A stretch of DNA of 44,319 nt from Bacillus rhizoplanae (lineage in GTDB: Bacteria > Bacillota > Bacilli > Bacillales > Bacillaceae_G): contig NZ_CAKJTI010000029.1 of NCBI RefSeq assembly GCF_917563915.1, positions 1 to 44,319 on the forward strand, read 5' to 3'. Shown one piece after another: positions 27,333 to 37,059 of the stretch (positions are counted from its first letter, which is position 1; each line of letters starts with the position of its first letter). A program made the translations under genes and the position numbers. The notes beneath the pieces are model-generated. The model had not been told where the DNA came from and did not search any database. It worked only from the letters and a program-made list of their open reading frames with translations.

Positions 27333-30300
27333 GTGAAGCAACAACTTCTAGCAGTGAGCTATGGCGATAAATTGTATAAATGTCGCCTAAATCCATCTGA
27401 ACGTCCCGTTGTAACAATTGGGAATGAGTGGTCAAATACAATTACGAATCTTGATTTAGAAGAATCGCTTACGATGAATTGGGATCTTGAGAATAGTGTA
27501 TGGAAAATAAAAGATAGAACGATCCATGTTAACAAGGAGAATCAAATTGAACTGAAAAATCATAAATCCCTCCATATGTGGATTACATATGTTGAAGAGG
27601 TTGCTGTATATGATATAGCGACGAAGTATTCCATCACGCTTAGCGAACGTGAAGGTGATGATATTACCATTGATGGAACAGGTGCAGACCTCGTATTCAT
27701 TCGTGACTCATTAGATGAACCATTCAAAGTTAACGTACACGGAGGGCGTGTATTTCATAACCATCAAAAATTAGAAGGTAGTGCTATTTTAGAAAGTGGA
27801 GATCAATTATTTTTTGATGGTGTAACAATTCAAATTGGACATGAAGATATTCAATTTGTAACAACTAAAGACAAAGTACAATCAACATTACCTCGTTTAC
27901 TTGAAGCAGATAGCTATTTTCGTGATGAATATCCAGACTACCATCGTTCACCACGCATTATTTATCGCGAGCCAGTTGACAAAATGACAATTGCAAAGCC
28001 ACCAAGTGAACCATCAAAACCAACAGAACATTTAGTGCGAATGATCGCTCCGTCCCTTGTTATGATCGTGGTCACTGTACTATTGGCAATCTTTATGTCA
28101 AATGGCTTATATATATTTGCCTCATTAGCGATGACTGTAGCAACAGTAATTATATCGGTCACATCGTATATTAAAAGTTTAAAGCAATACAAAATTGATA
28201 TTGTAGAGCGTGACACAAGTTATAGAGAGTATTTAAAACAAAAGACAAAAGATTTATATGAAGAAACTGAAAAGCAGCGTCATGCACTTCACTATCATTA
28301 TCCAGATGTTGCAGAAATTCGCAACATGTCTATGCAGGTAAACTCACGCATATATGAAAAAACGATGCTTCATCATGACTTCTTAACATATCGTGTTGGA
28401 ACAGGTCAGGAAAATACTAGTTTTGAAATTCAATTTAATGAAGAAGAATTTAGTCAAAAGAAAGATGAATTAATTGATGCAGCACGTGAACTAAGACAAC
28501 AATACCTCTCACTACAAGATGTTCCAGTCGTGACAGATTTAATGAATGGACCAGTCGGATATATTGGACAACGTTCTTTAGTGTTAGAACAACTGCAACT
28601 TTTAGTTATGCAAACTTCATTATTTCATAGTTACTATGATTTGCAGTTTATTACATTGTTCCCTGAAGAAGAAAAGAATAAATGGGATTGGATGCGCTGG
28701 CTGCCGCATGCAAGTGTACGCGATATTAACGTACGTGGTTTTGTGTACCATGAACGCAGCCGTGACCAAGTACTAAACAGTCTGTATCAAATATTAAAAG
28801 ACCGCAAAATGAAAATAGAAGAAAAAGGTTCTTCTAATGAAAAATTATATTTTGCACCGCACTATGTTGTACTCATTACAGATGAAAAACTGATCTTAGA
28901 TCACATTGTAATGGAATTCTTTAATGAAGATCCAACGGAATTAGGGGTATCACTTGTCTTCGTACAGGATGTGATGCAAAGTCTACCAGAACATGTGAAG
29001 ACAGTCATCGATATAAGAGATTCGAAGAAAGGGAATATCATCTTAGAAAAAGGTGAACTTGTTAACCGTCAATTCGCACTCGATCATTTTTCAAAAGACT
29101 TTAACTTAGAAGATGTATCCCGTGCATTAGCACCGCTGAATCACTTGCAAAACTTGAAAAATAGTATTCCAGAAAGTGTAACTTTCTTAGAAATGTATGG
29201 TGTCGAGAAAATTCAAGAATTAAACATTACAGCAAGGTGGGAAAAAAATGCAGCCCACAAATCATTAGCTGTACCACTTGGATTACGCGGTAAAGAAGAT
29301 ATTGTAAATCTAAACTTACACGAAAAAGCACATGGGCCACACGGGTTAGTGGCAGGTACGACAGGTTCTGGTAAATCAGAGATTATTCAATCGTACATTT
29401 TATCTCTTGCGGTTAATTTCCATCCGTATGAAGTAGCATTTCTACTCATTGACTATAAGGGCGGCGGAATGGCGAACTTATTCAAGGACTTACCGCACTT
29501 ACTAGGAACCATTACGAACTTAGACGGTGCACAAAGTATGCGTGCTTTAGCATCTATTAAAGCGGAATTACAAAAGCGTCAACGCTTATTTGGCGAACAC
29601 GATGTAAACCATATTAATCAATATCAAAAACTATACAAACAAGGTAAAGCGAAAGAACCAATGCCGCACTTGTTCCTAATTAGTGATGAATTTGCGGAAT
29701 TAAAAGCAGAACAGCCTGACTTTATGAAAGAGCTAGTATCAACAGCACGTATCGGTCGTTCCCTAGGAATTCACTTAATCCTCGCAACGCAAAAACCAAG
29801 CGGGGTTGTCGATGACCAAATTTGGAGTAACTCGAAATTTAAATTAGCACTAAAAGTACAAAACACATCCGACAGTAACGAAATCCTAAAAACACCAGAC
29901 GCTGCAGAAATCACGCTGCCAGGACGAGCTTACTTACAGGTCGGAAATAACGAAATCTATGAATTGTTCCAATCTGCATGGAGCGGCGCTGATTACATAG
30001 AGAACAAAGACGATCAAGAGCATTTAGACGCAACGATTTATGCGATTAATGATTTAGGGCAGTATGAGATTTTGAGTGAGGATTTGAGTGGGCTTAACAG
30101 CAGTAAAGAAATTGCTACTGTACCGACAGAACTTGATGCAGTCATTGATTATATCCATGATTACGCAGAAGAAAAACAAATTGAAGCATTACCAAGACCA
30201 TGGTTACCACCGCTTCCAGAGAAAATATTCCTGCAAGACTTGCATCCAGTGAACTTTAAAGAAGCGTGGAAACAGGAAAAGAAACCATTACAAGCAACAG

Positions 30301-31859
30301 TTGGTTTACTAGACCAGCCTGAACTACAAGCCCAAACACCGCTCACATTAGACATAAGCAAAGACGGTCATGTTGCAGTCTTCTCAAGTCCAGGCTACGG
30401 AAAATCAACTTTCTTACAATCGGTCATTATGGATGTGGCGCGTCAGCATAGTCCAGAGCATTTGCATGTGTATTTGCTTGATTTCGGTACAAATGGATTA
30501 ATGCCGTTAAGAGCATTACCTCATGTAGCAGATTTGGTGACGTTAGACCAAGAAGAAAAATGTGAGAAATTCCTTCGTCGTATAGAAGAAACGTTGAAAG
30601 AGAGAAAGCGATTATTAAGTAAATATGGTGTTGCTAGTCTTGAAATGTATGAACGAGCTAGTAATGAAATATTACCGACAATATTAATTACGTTAGATAA
30701 TTATGATGCGGTGAAAGATGCAGGATTTGGAGATGATTTCGAACGTCTTATTGCCCAAGTTGTTCGTGAAGGTTCAGCAGTAGGGATTCATCTCATGTTA
30801 ACTGCTACACGCCAAAATGCATTACGAGTACAAATAAATGCGAATATTAAGCTGCAAATTGCTCTTTACATGATAGACGAAACAGAAGCGAGATCAATTG
30901 TAGGGCGTACTGACTTGAAAATTGAAGAAATCGCTGGCCGCGGTTTAGTGAAACTAGAAGAGCCAACAGTATTCCAAACTTGTATGCCAGCGGAAGGTGA
31001 AGATGTGCTGAACTTAATTCAGCATATACAAGCTGAAGGACGAGAAATGGAGGCCTATTGGGCTGGTAAAAAACCGAAAGCGATTCCGATGGTACCAGAA
31101 GTATTCGAATATAAAGAATTTATTGCATGGCCAGAAACGAGAGGGATTATTGAAACGGGTAAACTTTCCTTTGGCGTTGAGACTGAGAATGTTACACCAA
31201 TGGAATTAGACTTAGTAGAAGCTTCAAATATTGTTGTAGCCGGAATTAAAAAAGAGGAAATTGAAAATGTAATTTATCAATTTATGCAACAATTAATTGA
31301 AAGTCAAAAATTTGATACTGGTCTTGTAGATACAAGAGCACAAACGTTTTCGAACTTTAAAGGCCAAACAGCTTTATATGTAGCTGAAAAAGTAGGAGTA
31401 GAAAAAACGATTAAACAAGTTGCAAATGCTTATCGATCAAGGGAAGCTGCATTTAAAGAGGAGCAAGAAGCTTCTAATGAAACAATGAATCCAGCAGACT
31501 TTATTAAAAAGTTCAAGCCGATTGTTATCGTAATTGCAGACTTAAACGACATTGTTAGCAGCCTAGGGGATAGTGAATTATTTAGCTTATCTGAATTAAT
31601 TACGAATGGTGCGTATATGGGAATCCATTTTGTTATTGGTTGTGATGTGGATGCAATTGATAGTCGCTACGATTCAGTTTCAAAAGCAGTTAAAGCACAA
31701 TCTCATGTTATCTTGTTAAGAAAATCATCTGGACAAATGGTGTTTGATGTATCCAATAAAGATTTAACTAGTACGAAGTTAAATCCTTTTGAAGGATATT
31801 TTGTAAAAGATAGATATGCAACAAAAATTAAAGTACCAGTTATGCAGGGGGGATATTAA
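27333..31859 (+). CDS. essC: Type VII secretion FtsK/SpoIIIE ATPase EssC
   Basis: A 1508-residue motor and gate of the type VII system. The N-terminal 190 residues form two FHA-like beta domains. Two membrane helices lie at about residues 233-275. Three ATPase domains follow. D1 has Walker A GTTGSGKS (residues 675-682) and Walker B HLFLISDEFAEL. D2 has SSPGYGKST (Lys1024) and ITLDNYDA. D3 (after about 1280) has VAGIKKEEIENV in place of a P-loop and VIVIADLND. The loss of a D3 P-loop is common in the family. The GTG at 27333 follows AAAGGAG. Its stop overlaps the next ATG by 1 nt (TAATG). Confidence 0.96.
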   Translation: MKQQLLAVSYGDKLYKCRLNPSERPVVTIGNEWSNTITNLDLEESLTMNWDLENSVWKIKDRTIHVNKENQIELKNHKSLHMWITYVEEVAVYDIATKYSITLSEREGDDITIDGTGADLVFIRDSLDEPFKVNVHGGRVFHNHQKLEGSAILESGDQLFFDGVTIQIGHEDIQFVTTKDKVQSTLPRLLEADSYFRDEYPDYHRSPRIIYREPVDKMTIAKPPSEPSKPTEHLVRMIAPSLVMIVVTVLLAIFMSNGLYIFASLAMTVATVIISVTSYIKSLKQYKIDIVERDTSYREYLKQKTKDLYEETEKQRHALHYHYPDVAEIRNMSMQVNSRIYEKTMLHHDFLTYRVGTGQENTSFEIQFNEEEFSQKKDELIDAARELRQQYLSLQDVPVVTDLMNGPVGYIGQRSLVLEQLQLLVMQTSLFHSYYDLQFITLFPEEEKNKWDWMRWLPHASVRDINVRGFVYHERSRDQVLNSLYQILKDRKMKIEEKGSSNEKLYFAPHYVVLITDEKLILDHIVMEFFNEDPTELGVSLVFVQDVMQSLPEHVKTVIDIRDSKKGNIILEKGELVNRQFALDHFSKDFNLEDVSRALAPLNHLQNLKNSIPESVTFLEMYGVEKIQELNITARWEKNAAHKSLAVPLGLRGKEDIVNLNLHEKAHGPHGLVAGTTGSGKSEIIQSYILSLAVNFHPYEVAFLLIDYKGGGMANLFKDLPHLLGTITNLDGAQSMRALASIKAELQKRQRLFGEHDVNHINQYQKLYKQGKAKEPMPHLFLISDEFAELKAEQPDFMKELVSTARIGRSLGIHLILATQKPSGVVDDQIWSNSKFKLALKVQNTSDSNEILKTPDAAEITLPGRAYLQVGNNEIYELFQSAWSGADYIENKDDQEHLDATIYAINDLGQYEILSEDLSGLNSSKEIATVPTELDAVIDYIHDYAEEKQIEALPRPWLPPLPEKIFLQDLHPVNFKEAWKQEKKPLQATVGLLDQPELQAQTPLTLDISKDGHVAVFSSPGYGKSTFLQSVIMDVARQHSPEHLHVYLLDFGTNGLMPLRALPHVADLVTLDQEEKCEKFLRRIEETLKERKRLLSKYGVASLEMYERASNEILPTILITLDNYDAVKDAGFGDDFERLIAQVVREGSAVGIHLMLTATRQNALRVQINANIKLQIALYMIDETEARSIVGRTDLKIEEIAGRGLVKLEEPTVFQTCMPAEGEDVLNLIQHIQAEGREMEAYWAGKKPKAIPMVPEVFEYKEFIAWPETRGIIETGKLSFGVETENVTPMELDLVEASNIVVAGIKKEEIENVIYQFMQQLIESQKFDTGLVDTRAQTFSNFKGQTALYVAEKVGVEKTIKQVANAYRSREAAFKEEQEASNETMNPADFIKKFKPIVIVIADLNDIVSSLGDSELFSLSELITNGAYMGIHFVIGCDVDAIDSRYDSVSKAVKAQSHVILLRKSSGQMVFDVSNKDLTSTKLNPFEGYFVKDRYATKIKVPVMQGGY

Positions 31860-32284
31860 TGGAGTTATCTCAACTTAATAGTCAGAAAACAAATTTACTC
31901 AGTAGTATTAGTCAACAGCAGAGCCAATTAGCGGCTCTGCAATTAAAAAGGCAGCGATTAATACAAGCGAAAGGACAATTTGTAAATAATATTGGATCCA
32001 TTCGGGAAAATCATGAACAATTTAAATCGCTAGAAGTTAATGATAGTTTGTGGAAAGGAAAAACGGCAACTACTTTCAAATCCACTTACGAACAGCAAGT
32101 CATCTTAAATTTAGGAAGATTTATAGGCGAGTTAGATCGAGTAAAAGAAGATATTGAACATGCGATTCAACAAATTGAAAGACAAATTGATTCATGTGAA
32201 TCAAGTATTTCCTCATTAAATAGAAGTTTTTCAATTGTGAACGATAATATTCAAATTGAAAAACAGAAGAAGGAGAATGGATAA
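31859..32284 (+). CDS. WXG-like partner of the LXG effector (YwqH/DUF5082-like)
   Basis: A 141-residue, almost fully helical protein. A long Gln-rich coiled coil (about 5-55) is followed by SLWKGKTATTF with a WKG turn at 65-67, then a second long helix pair. B. subtilis YwqH (DUF5082) has the same outline and position before an LXG gene. Such small helical proteins (Lap proteins in streptococci) bind the LXG domain and guide it to EssC. It overlaps essC by 1 nt and the next gene by 1 nt (TAATG at both), so it is coupled to both. Confidence 0.75.
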   Translation: MELSQLNSQKTNLLSSISQQQSQLAALQLKRQRLIQAKGQFVNNIGSIRENHEQFKSLEVNDSLWKGKTATTFKSTYEQQVILNLGRFIGELDRVKEDIEHAIQQIERQIDSCESSISSLNRSFSIVNDNIQIEKQKKENG

Positions 32285-32571
32285 TGGGTGAAATTAAGTT
32301 AAATAAAGCTGTCTTTGATTCGAAAGTAAATGAACTAAAAAGCGGTGCGAGTGATTTAGGGAAAGTAAAGTTTAATGATATGAAGTTGAATCGTACCAAT
32401 TTAACTAGATTAACTCAATTTTGTGAAGCAATAGAAGAGTTATCGAAAAAAGTGCAGCAGTATGAACAATTACTACAAAAAGATATTAATAACATTCAAC
32501 AAGCCGGGAAAGAAATGGTTGAGAAAGATGAAAAACTTGGAAAAGATTTGAGAGACATTTTCACTCATTAG
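32284..32571 (+). CDS. Second helical partner of the LXG effector (DUF5344/YwqI-like)
   Basis: A 95-residue helical protein without signal or membrane segments. It starts MGEIKLNKAVFDSKVNELKSG, and an Asn/Lys turn (LNRTNLTRL) separates two helices, an arrangement similar to YwqI/DUF5344 proteins. It shares 1 nt with the upstream partner gene (TAATG) and ends 27 bp before the LXG gene. It probably forms a ternary targeting complex with the upstream partner and the LXG N-terminus. Confidence 0.7.
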   Translation: MGEIKLNKAVFDSKVNELKSGASDLGKVKFNDMKLNRTNLTRLTQFCEAIEELSKKVQQYEQLLQKDINNIQQAGKEMVEKDEKLGKDLRDIFTH

Positions 32572-32598
32572 GCTATGTAAAGAAATAGGGGGAGAAAC

Positions 32599-34077
32599 AT
32601 GGGTAAAATCATTGAGCTACAGGAAGTGAAAGAACTTCAAACTCGCTTTAATTCAAATGCTGAAGAGTTAAATCAACATTTTGAATCGTTAATGCAAAAA
32701 ATAGAGGATTTTACACAAATTAACTCTTTTCAAGGGAAAACTGCTGATAATATTAAGAAGTATTTATCAGTTCATGTAGCGGTTATCTCTGGATTTACGG
32801 CTACAACGGAAGGATTAAAAAGTCAATTTCAAAAAGCCGTAGAGGAGTTTAACAGTGAGGTTGACAGTGATGCAGATACAAAAATTCATGGGAGCTATTT
32901 AGGTGATATAAAGAAAAAAGTTAATGGATATAGTGAAGGATTTAGCCACTCTAATGAAGCAGCAAGAAAAACAGTGGATAAGATTAATGACATCGTCGCA
33001 ATTCAATATCCATCATCAGCAAGCATCACTGAAGGAGCTGTAAAAAGTCAAAAAGAAATCAGTGATACATTAGAAAAATTAGAGGCTTATAATAGTAAAC
33101 AAAGTGATCTGCAAGAGTTTCATGAACGGATGCATAAGATAGATGAGGGAATGAAAGAAATAAAAGAGAATAATGGGAATTTATCTAGTGCTTCAATAGA
33201 GAAGATTATTTCTAGCTCAGCAATTGGAAATATAATTAAGGTAGCAGCGGATGGAATGACCAAATTTGACATTGGAAATAAGGGGATTAAGGCGATTTTA
33301 GGTGCCTACATACGTACGCATTATATTAAAAAGAATTATGATTTTGACGTCCTTTTTGATCCTGAAGGTCGAAAAGGAAAAGGAGCATATAAATTATTGA
33401 CACGTAAGAATGAGGACTTGGTTAAAGTAGCAAAAATACTTACGATGGATAATAATGATGATGATTTATTTCAATTTGTCAAGAATAAATTGAAATTTAA
33501 ATTTGATAATTTAAAAACAACAAACGCACAAATAAAAAAAGCAAGAAAAACCATTTATAAATTACCAGAGTTTCAAGATTATCAAGAATTCAAACTTGAT
33601 AGGAAGACTAAAGGATTGCCTACTGCGATTGGGAAAAGAGCATTGAGTTCATTTAAGACTGCTTATGCAGACGGTTTAAAGGATTTACATCCTGGGAAAT
33701 GGAAAGAAATGTTTAAGGGTATGGGTAAGCCGGCCACAGCATTGAAAGGAGCAAGTATTTTTGGAGCGGTTGTGTCAGTTGGAGGTAATGTTGTAGATGC
33801 TAAAGAAGGTGGTTGGCATTTAAACGATGTAGTTGATATAGCAACAGATTCAGCTGTAGATATTGGAGCAAATGCTGGAGCGATGGCAGCCGGTGCTGCA
33901 GTGGGCACGCTTATCCTTCCGCCTCTTGGAACTGTGGTCGGAGCTAGTACTGCGGTAGTTGCTTCATTTGTAATGAATATAAAATGGAATGGGGAAGACA
34001 GTGCCATTGATTATGCTAAAAAGGGAGTTAAAAACGTAACTAAAAAGGTAACAGAAAAACTTAAATCTGTATTTTGA
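32599..34077 (+). CDS. LXG-domain type VII effector with glycine-zipper C-terminus
   Basis: A 492-residue probable secreted toxin. The N-terminal LXG-type targeting domain (about 1-200) is helical, with the turn FQG at 44-46 (INSFQGKTADNIKKYL). Residues 200-370 are charged and match nothing I know. Residues 375-460 are small and hydrophobic, with three GxxxG pairs (G423/G427, G432/G436, G444/G448) ending in PPLGTVVGASTAVVASF; the extreme end is lysine-rich. No nuclease, NADase or protease motif is visible. The nearest idea is a pore-forming toxin like S. aureus TspA. It follows its two partner genes and is followed by a six-helix membrane protein, a likely immunity gene. The ATG at 32599 has AGGGGGAG upstream. 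Confidence 0.85.
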   Translation: MGKIIELQEVKELQTRFNSNAEELNQHFESLMQKIEDFTQINSFQGKTADNIKKYLSVHVAVISGFTATTEGLKSQFQKAVEEFNSEVDSDADTKIHGSYLGDIKKKVNGYSEGFSHSNEAARKTVDKINDIVAIQYPSSASITEGAVKSQKEISDTLEKLEAYNSKQSDLQEFHERMHKIDEGMKEIKENNGNLSSASIEKIISSSAIGNIIKVAADGMTKFDIGNKGIKAILGAYIRTHYIKKNYDFDVLFDPEGRKGKGAYKLLTRKNEDLVKVAKILTMDNNDDDLFQFVKNKLKFKFDNLKTTNAQIKKARKTIYKLPEFQDYQEFKLDRKTKGLPTAIGKRALSSFKTAYADGLKDLHPGKWKEMFKGMGKPATALKGASIFGAVVSVGGNVVDAKEGGWHLNDVVDIATDSAVDIGANAGAMAAGAAVGTLILPPLGTVVGASTAVVASFVMNIKWNGEDSAIDYAKKGVKNVTKKVTEKLKSVF

Positions 34078-34109
34078 TAATTAGAATACACGAAAGGTGC
34101 AAATAGGTA

Positions 34110-34883
34110 ATGTGGAATATAAAAGAGGAAGATTTAGGTAAATTTAAAATGACATGTAGAGATCGCTTAGATCCTGAAGGTGCTACGGGATTTATGTTTG
34201 GAGGAATACTATATAGTTCAATCATTATTTTTTCTATTATTTTATCTGGTGGTCGGGATTACTGTGCGGCTCTCTCTGAAATAGGGATTGTTAAGCTAGA
34301 AGTGTTGTTATATGTCGTGCAAGTAATCTTTTTCATTCTATATTTATTTCCAAAAGCTCGTTTTAAATTTCAAAAGTTACAAACACTTGTCATATTATTA
34401 TATGCATTTCAATTAGGTACGATAGGATGTACAGTTGTTATTGTTTCTAAAATGGTTGATTCTTCAATTGATTGGATTACATTAATGTATGCAGGTTTAT
34501 TATTGTTAGGAGCAGTGATTGTTCATATTGTGACAACGCTTGATACGTTTAAACAAGCGAGTGAAGGTGCGTTTAGTATGGATGAAAGATCCACTTCATT
34601 TTTTAGTAATACAAAAGGAACTATGATGAAGTGGGTTGCAATATACGCACTAATTCTTCTTATTTTGACTTATTTTCATACCGATTATGCGTTGGATATT
34701 TTTGGTATGTATGTGGTGGGAACTGTTTTAATGTATGCAGTAGCTATTGGTGCAGCGGAATTTCAGTTATTAGTGTATTGTAGGTTTAAATTCCCTTCTT
34801 TTAACATATCGTGGGAGGAACATCAAAGACAAGTTCAAAGATACCGAAAGAAAAATAAAAAAAATAAATCGAAACGTAGATAA
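34110..34883 (+). CDS. Six-helix membrane protein, copy 1 (probable immunity)
   Basis: A 257-residue protein with six predicted helices (about 25-45, 60-80, 88-112, 122-145, 175-192, 200-228). The N-terminus, the basic loop FPKARFKFQK, the long loop DTFKQASEGAFSMDERSTSFFSN and the Lys/Arg-rich tail would be inside. It starts 32 bp after the LXG stop. Two paralogues lie at 37.9 and 38.9 kb. Copies agree closely in the inside loops and differ in the outside ones (here GGRDYCAALSEIG, KMVDSSIDW, HTDYALD). By analogy with the TspA/TsaI pair I infer immunity to the LXG toxin. I do not recognise the family. Confidence 0.75.
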   Translation: MWNIKEEDLGKFKMTCRDRLDPEGATGFMFGGILYSSIIIFSIILSGGRDYCAALSEIGIVKLEVLLYVVQVIFFILYLFPKARFKFQKLQTLVILLYAFQLGTIGCTVVIVSKMVDSSIDWITLMYAGLLLLGAVIVHIVTTLDTFKQASEGAFSMDERSTSFFSNTKGTMMKWVAIYALILLILTYFHTDYALDIFGMYVVGTVLMYAVAIGAAEFQLLVYCRFKFPSFNISWEEHQRQVQRYRKKNKKNKSKRR

Positions 34884-34992
34884 TAAAGCTGGATCTGAAC
34901 ACAGATTATTAACTTGTGGGCGCTAGGCTAAAAGATTTGATTGTTTTTCATCTTGCAATATGTAAGAGATCATTTTAAAAGGAGTAGTTTAT

Positions 34993-35454
34993 ATGAAAGT
35001 ACAATATAAAGCATTATCACTTTTAAATTTAATTAGTATTACTCAAATTGTGAAAAAAGAAGATTGGTTATTACCTGCTATCGCGCTGAGAAATCAGGTT
35101 GTTCATAATGGAATATATGCGGTAGGGCCTGTTCTTTTTAAATATACACCACTTGAAAATGAACCAGAATACGGTGAATATACATACTGTGTTCCAGTAA
35201 ATGAACGTGTTAAATTGGGGGAAGATTCTGCATATGAATACAGTGATGCTCTAATTATTGAAGGTGCATTAAGTATTCGGTTTACGGACGAAGATGGTGA
35301 TATTGAGGAGGCCTATAATTTCATACACGAGTTTGCAGAGCAGCATCATATTAAATTAGATAACAGTTTTTATCACGTATGTTTAGATGTATACGGTGAT
35401 ACATGGCTAGATATTTATGCTCCTATTATAGAAGTAGGTGAAACGGTAAAATGA
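34993..35454 (+). CDS. DUF5085-like / GyrI-like domain protein, first of a pair
   Basis: A 153-residue soluble protein. Its segments GIYAVGPVLFKYTPLE and YTYCVPVNERVKL have the outline of GyrI-like ligand-binding folds, as in DUF5085 proteins often coded in LXG clusters. It is acidic, without signal or membrane segments. The ATG at 34993 has AAAAGGAG upstream, and the 3' end overlaps the next gene by 4 nt (ATGA). Its role in type VII secretion is unknown; possibilities are a chaperone for the effector or a regulator. Confidence 0.65.
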   Translation: MKVQYKALSLLNLISITQIVKKEDWLLPAIALRNQVVHNGIYAVGPVLFKYTPLENEPEYGEYTYCVPVNERVKLGEDSAYEYSDALIIEGALSIRFTDEDGDIEEAYNFIHEFAEQHHIKLDNSFYHVCLDVYGDTWLDIYAPIIEVGETVK

Positions 35455-35897
35455 TAATTGAAGGGCAAAGTATTGCGTATACAAATGTTGTTTCGAAAGA
35501 ATACTATTTTCATTACACAGATATGGAAGAAGCAATTGAAGATTTTATGTCAGAAATTGCAAAAGCGAATTTAACGGTAAAAGGTCCAATGTTTTATGCT
35601 TTGAAAAATGTACCAACAGATGAAAATATGTATATTGAATTATTTATGCCAGTAAATGAAGATAAAATTCCAGCTTCGGAAACAATTCAATTTAGAAGCT
35701 ATTACTATGTTGATGAGATGCTTATGAAACGATATACGGGAGATTATGAAAAATTAACAGAGTATGTGTATGCTGAGATGCTTCAGTATATGGAAGATAA
35801 TCAACTTGATATGATTTCACCTATTTATCATATATTTAGTGGTGATGAAAGCCTACAGTATGTTGAAGTGAAAATTGCAGTAGATATTCAAGAATAA
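35451..35897 (+). CDS. DUF5085-like / GyrI-like domain protein, second of the pair
   Basis: A 148-residue acidic protein with the same outline as its upstream neighbour (VKGPMFYALKNVP and MYIELFMPVNEDKIP). It overlaps the neighbour by 4 nt, so the two are probably made together and may pair. The last 50 residues (EKLTEYVYAEMLQYMEDNQ onward) recur almost intact as a broken copy at 37060-37215, showing a segmental duplication. Confidence 0.65.
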   Translation: MIIEGQSIAYTNVVSKEYYFHYTDMEEAIEDFMSEIAKANLTVKGPMFYALKNVPTDENMYIELFMPVNEDKIPASETIQFRSYYYVDEMLMKRYTGDYEKLTEYVYAEMLQYMEDNQLDMISPIYHIFSGDESLQYVEVKIAVDIQE

Positions 35898-36030
35898 TAT
35901 ACGAAGCTTGTGATTGTAAAACTATGAGAACTAGAAGCAAAAAGATAGTGTCATAGAAGAACAATTTGTAGATGATTTTACTCAGAGAGTTTCAAGTGTT
36001 ATTTTTGTGTTGAAAAGGGGGAACGAATTT

Positions 36031-36495
36031 ATGGGGTTATTTTCAAGAGAAAAAAAGGTATACTTTCAACAAGAGTGTAAAGAGAAAAATGATGAAATTA
36101 TTAAGCAAAAAGTATTGAACAAAGTTTCAGAATCTGATTGTATAATACCTGCTGAAATAATTGATAAAATGGTTGATGGTTCGCCTTTATACCCTGAATT
36201 TGCGAAAGAACTTTCAGAGATTTTATCTCTCAGTAACCGAGAGTTTTTCGAAATGATTGTTATTTTTGTTGGCACGTTTGAAATTCCTGTAAAAGTATCA
36301 AACACGACGAAAGTGATTATTCAATTTGAACCAGTGGATGAAGAGATAAGAGATGCAGCGTGTTCCGATATTAAAGTGATTGGTTTTATATATAAGAAAA
36401 AGTCCACTGATCAAGAAATAGAAGAAATATCAGAGTGGATGTTAGAGTTTAAAGCATTGTGCGATAAAATAGGAGAATATAATGAAGTATCTTAA
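36031..36495 (+). CDS. MGLF-family hypothetical protein, copy 1
   Basis: A 154-residue soluble protein starting MGLFSREKKVYF. I chose ATG 36031 because AAAAGGGGG lies 9 nt before it and the paralogue at 37284 starts the same way. The end is strongly conserved with that copy (IKVIGFIYKKKST-x-QEIE-x-ISEWMLEF). The middle, including VSNTTKVIIQFEPVD, diverges. No signal or membrane segment. I recognise no family. A terminator follows and is duplicated along with the gene. Confidence 0.65.
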   Translation: MGLFSREKKVYFQQECKEKNDEIIKQKVLNKVSESDCIIPAEIIDKMVDGSPLYPEFAKELSEILSLSNREFFEMIVIFVGTFEIPVKVSNTTKVIIQFEPVDEEIRDAACSDIKVIGFIYKKKSTDQEIEEISEWMLEFKALCDKIGEYNEVS

Positions 36496-36536
36496 AAGAG
36501 ATAGGTTTGAATAATATAAGGATATATGGCATGAAT

Positions 36537-36572
36537 AAAACCTTCTCTTTTCGTTAGAATGAGGAGGTTTTT
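36537..36572 (+). terminator. Terminator after MGLF copy 1
   Basis: AAAACCTTCTC / GAGGAGGTTTT with one G-U pair and a short T-run. Almost the same sequence follows copy 2 at 37769-37806. Confidence 0.8.
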
Positions 36573-36797
36573 CGTTCTTAGTCTATATGTCTGACTTATA
36601 ATTTCGACATACGATTTTTCAGTTGAATCAGGCTGTATCGGCAGTAGTTAGGTCTTGTAATTGACCTTGTTCCTATTTTGTATACGCCGAAAAAGTTAAT
36701 CAGTTATATATAGTTTATTTCAAGTACTTAATACAGTTTTGAAGATAGAATGAAAAATTATTCATAAGTTAATCTGTACAGGGAGGAAGGTGTTCCT
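36573..36797. other. Intergenic, no gene seen
   Basis: AT-rich stretch between the terminator and the 81-residue membrane gene. No open frame with a ribosome binding site and no strong repeat was seen. The ribosome binding site for the next gene (GGGAGGAAGG) is at its end. Confidence 0.4.
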
Positions 36798-37043
36798 TTG
36801 AATAAAGACCAAAAAACTGTAAAAACAGAAAAAGGTTTTTTTGAAAGTATAATAGTTCCTATCTATAAAGCGTTAGAATTTATAATGAAATATATACTCA
36901 TTTTAATAATAATAATGTCAATCTTAGTAATAATTGCTGCTATTTTCTTTAAAATATATGAGGGTATAGGGGCTGGTGTATTCCTTTTAATCTCGTCAGT
37001 ATCAGCATATTGGGTATTTTTTAAGAAAAGTAAACAGGACTAA
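36798..37043 (+). CDS. Small two-helix membrane protein
   Basis: An 81-residue protein. A charged start (MNKDQKTVKTEKGFF) precedes two hydrophobic helices (about 28-50, KYILILIIIMSILVIIAAIFF, and 55-72), and the end is basic. The TTG at 36798 has GGGAGGAAGG 7 nt upstream. It lies between the two copies of the duplicated module. Family unknown. A small accessory or immunity role is possible from the setting only. Confidence 0.55.
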   Translation: MNKDQKTVKTEKGFFESIIVPIYKALEFIMKYILILIIIMSILVIIAAIFFKIYEGIGAGVFLLISSVSAYWVFFKKSKQD

Positions 37044-37059
37044 ATGAATATTGAATATA

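Noticed and set aside
31100-31859. EssC third ATPase domain as a damaged P-loop
   Set aside because: Loss of the classic Walker A in D3 is common in EssC proteins, so it is not a sign of decay here.
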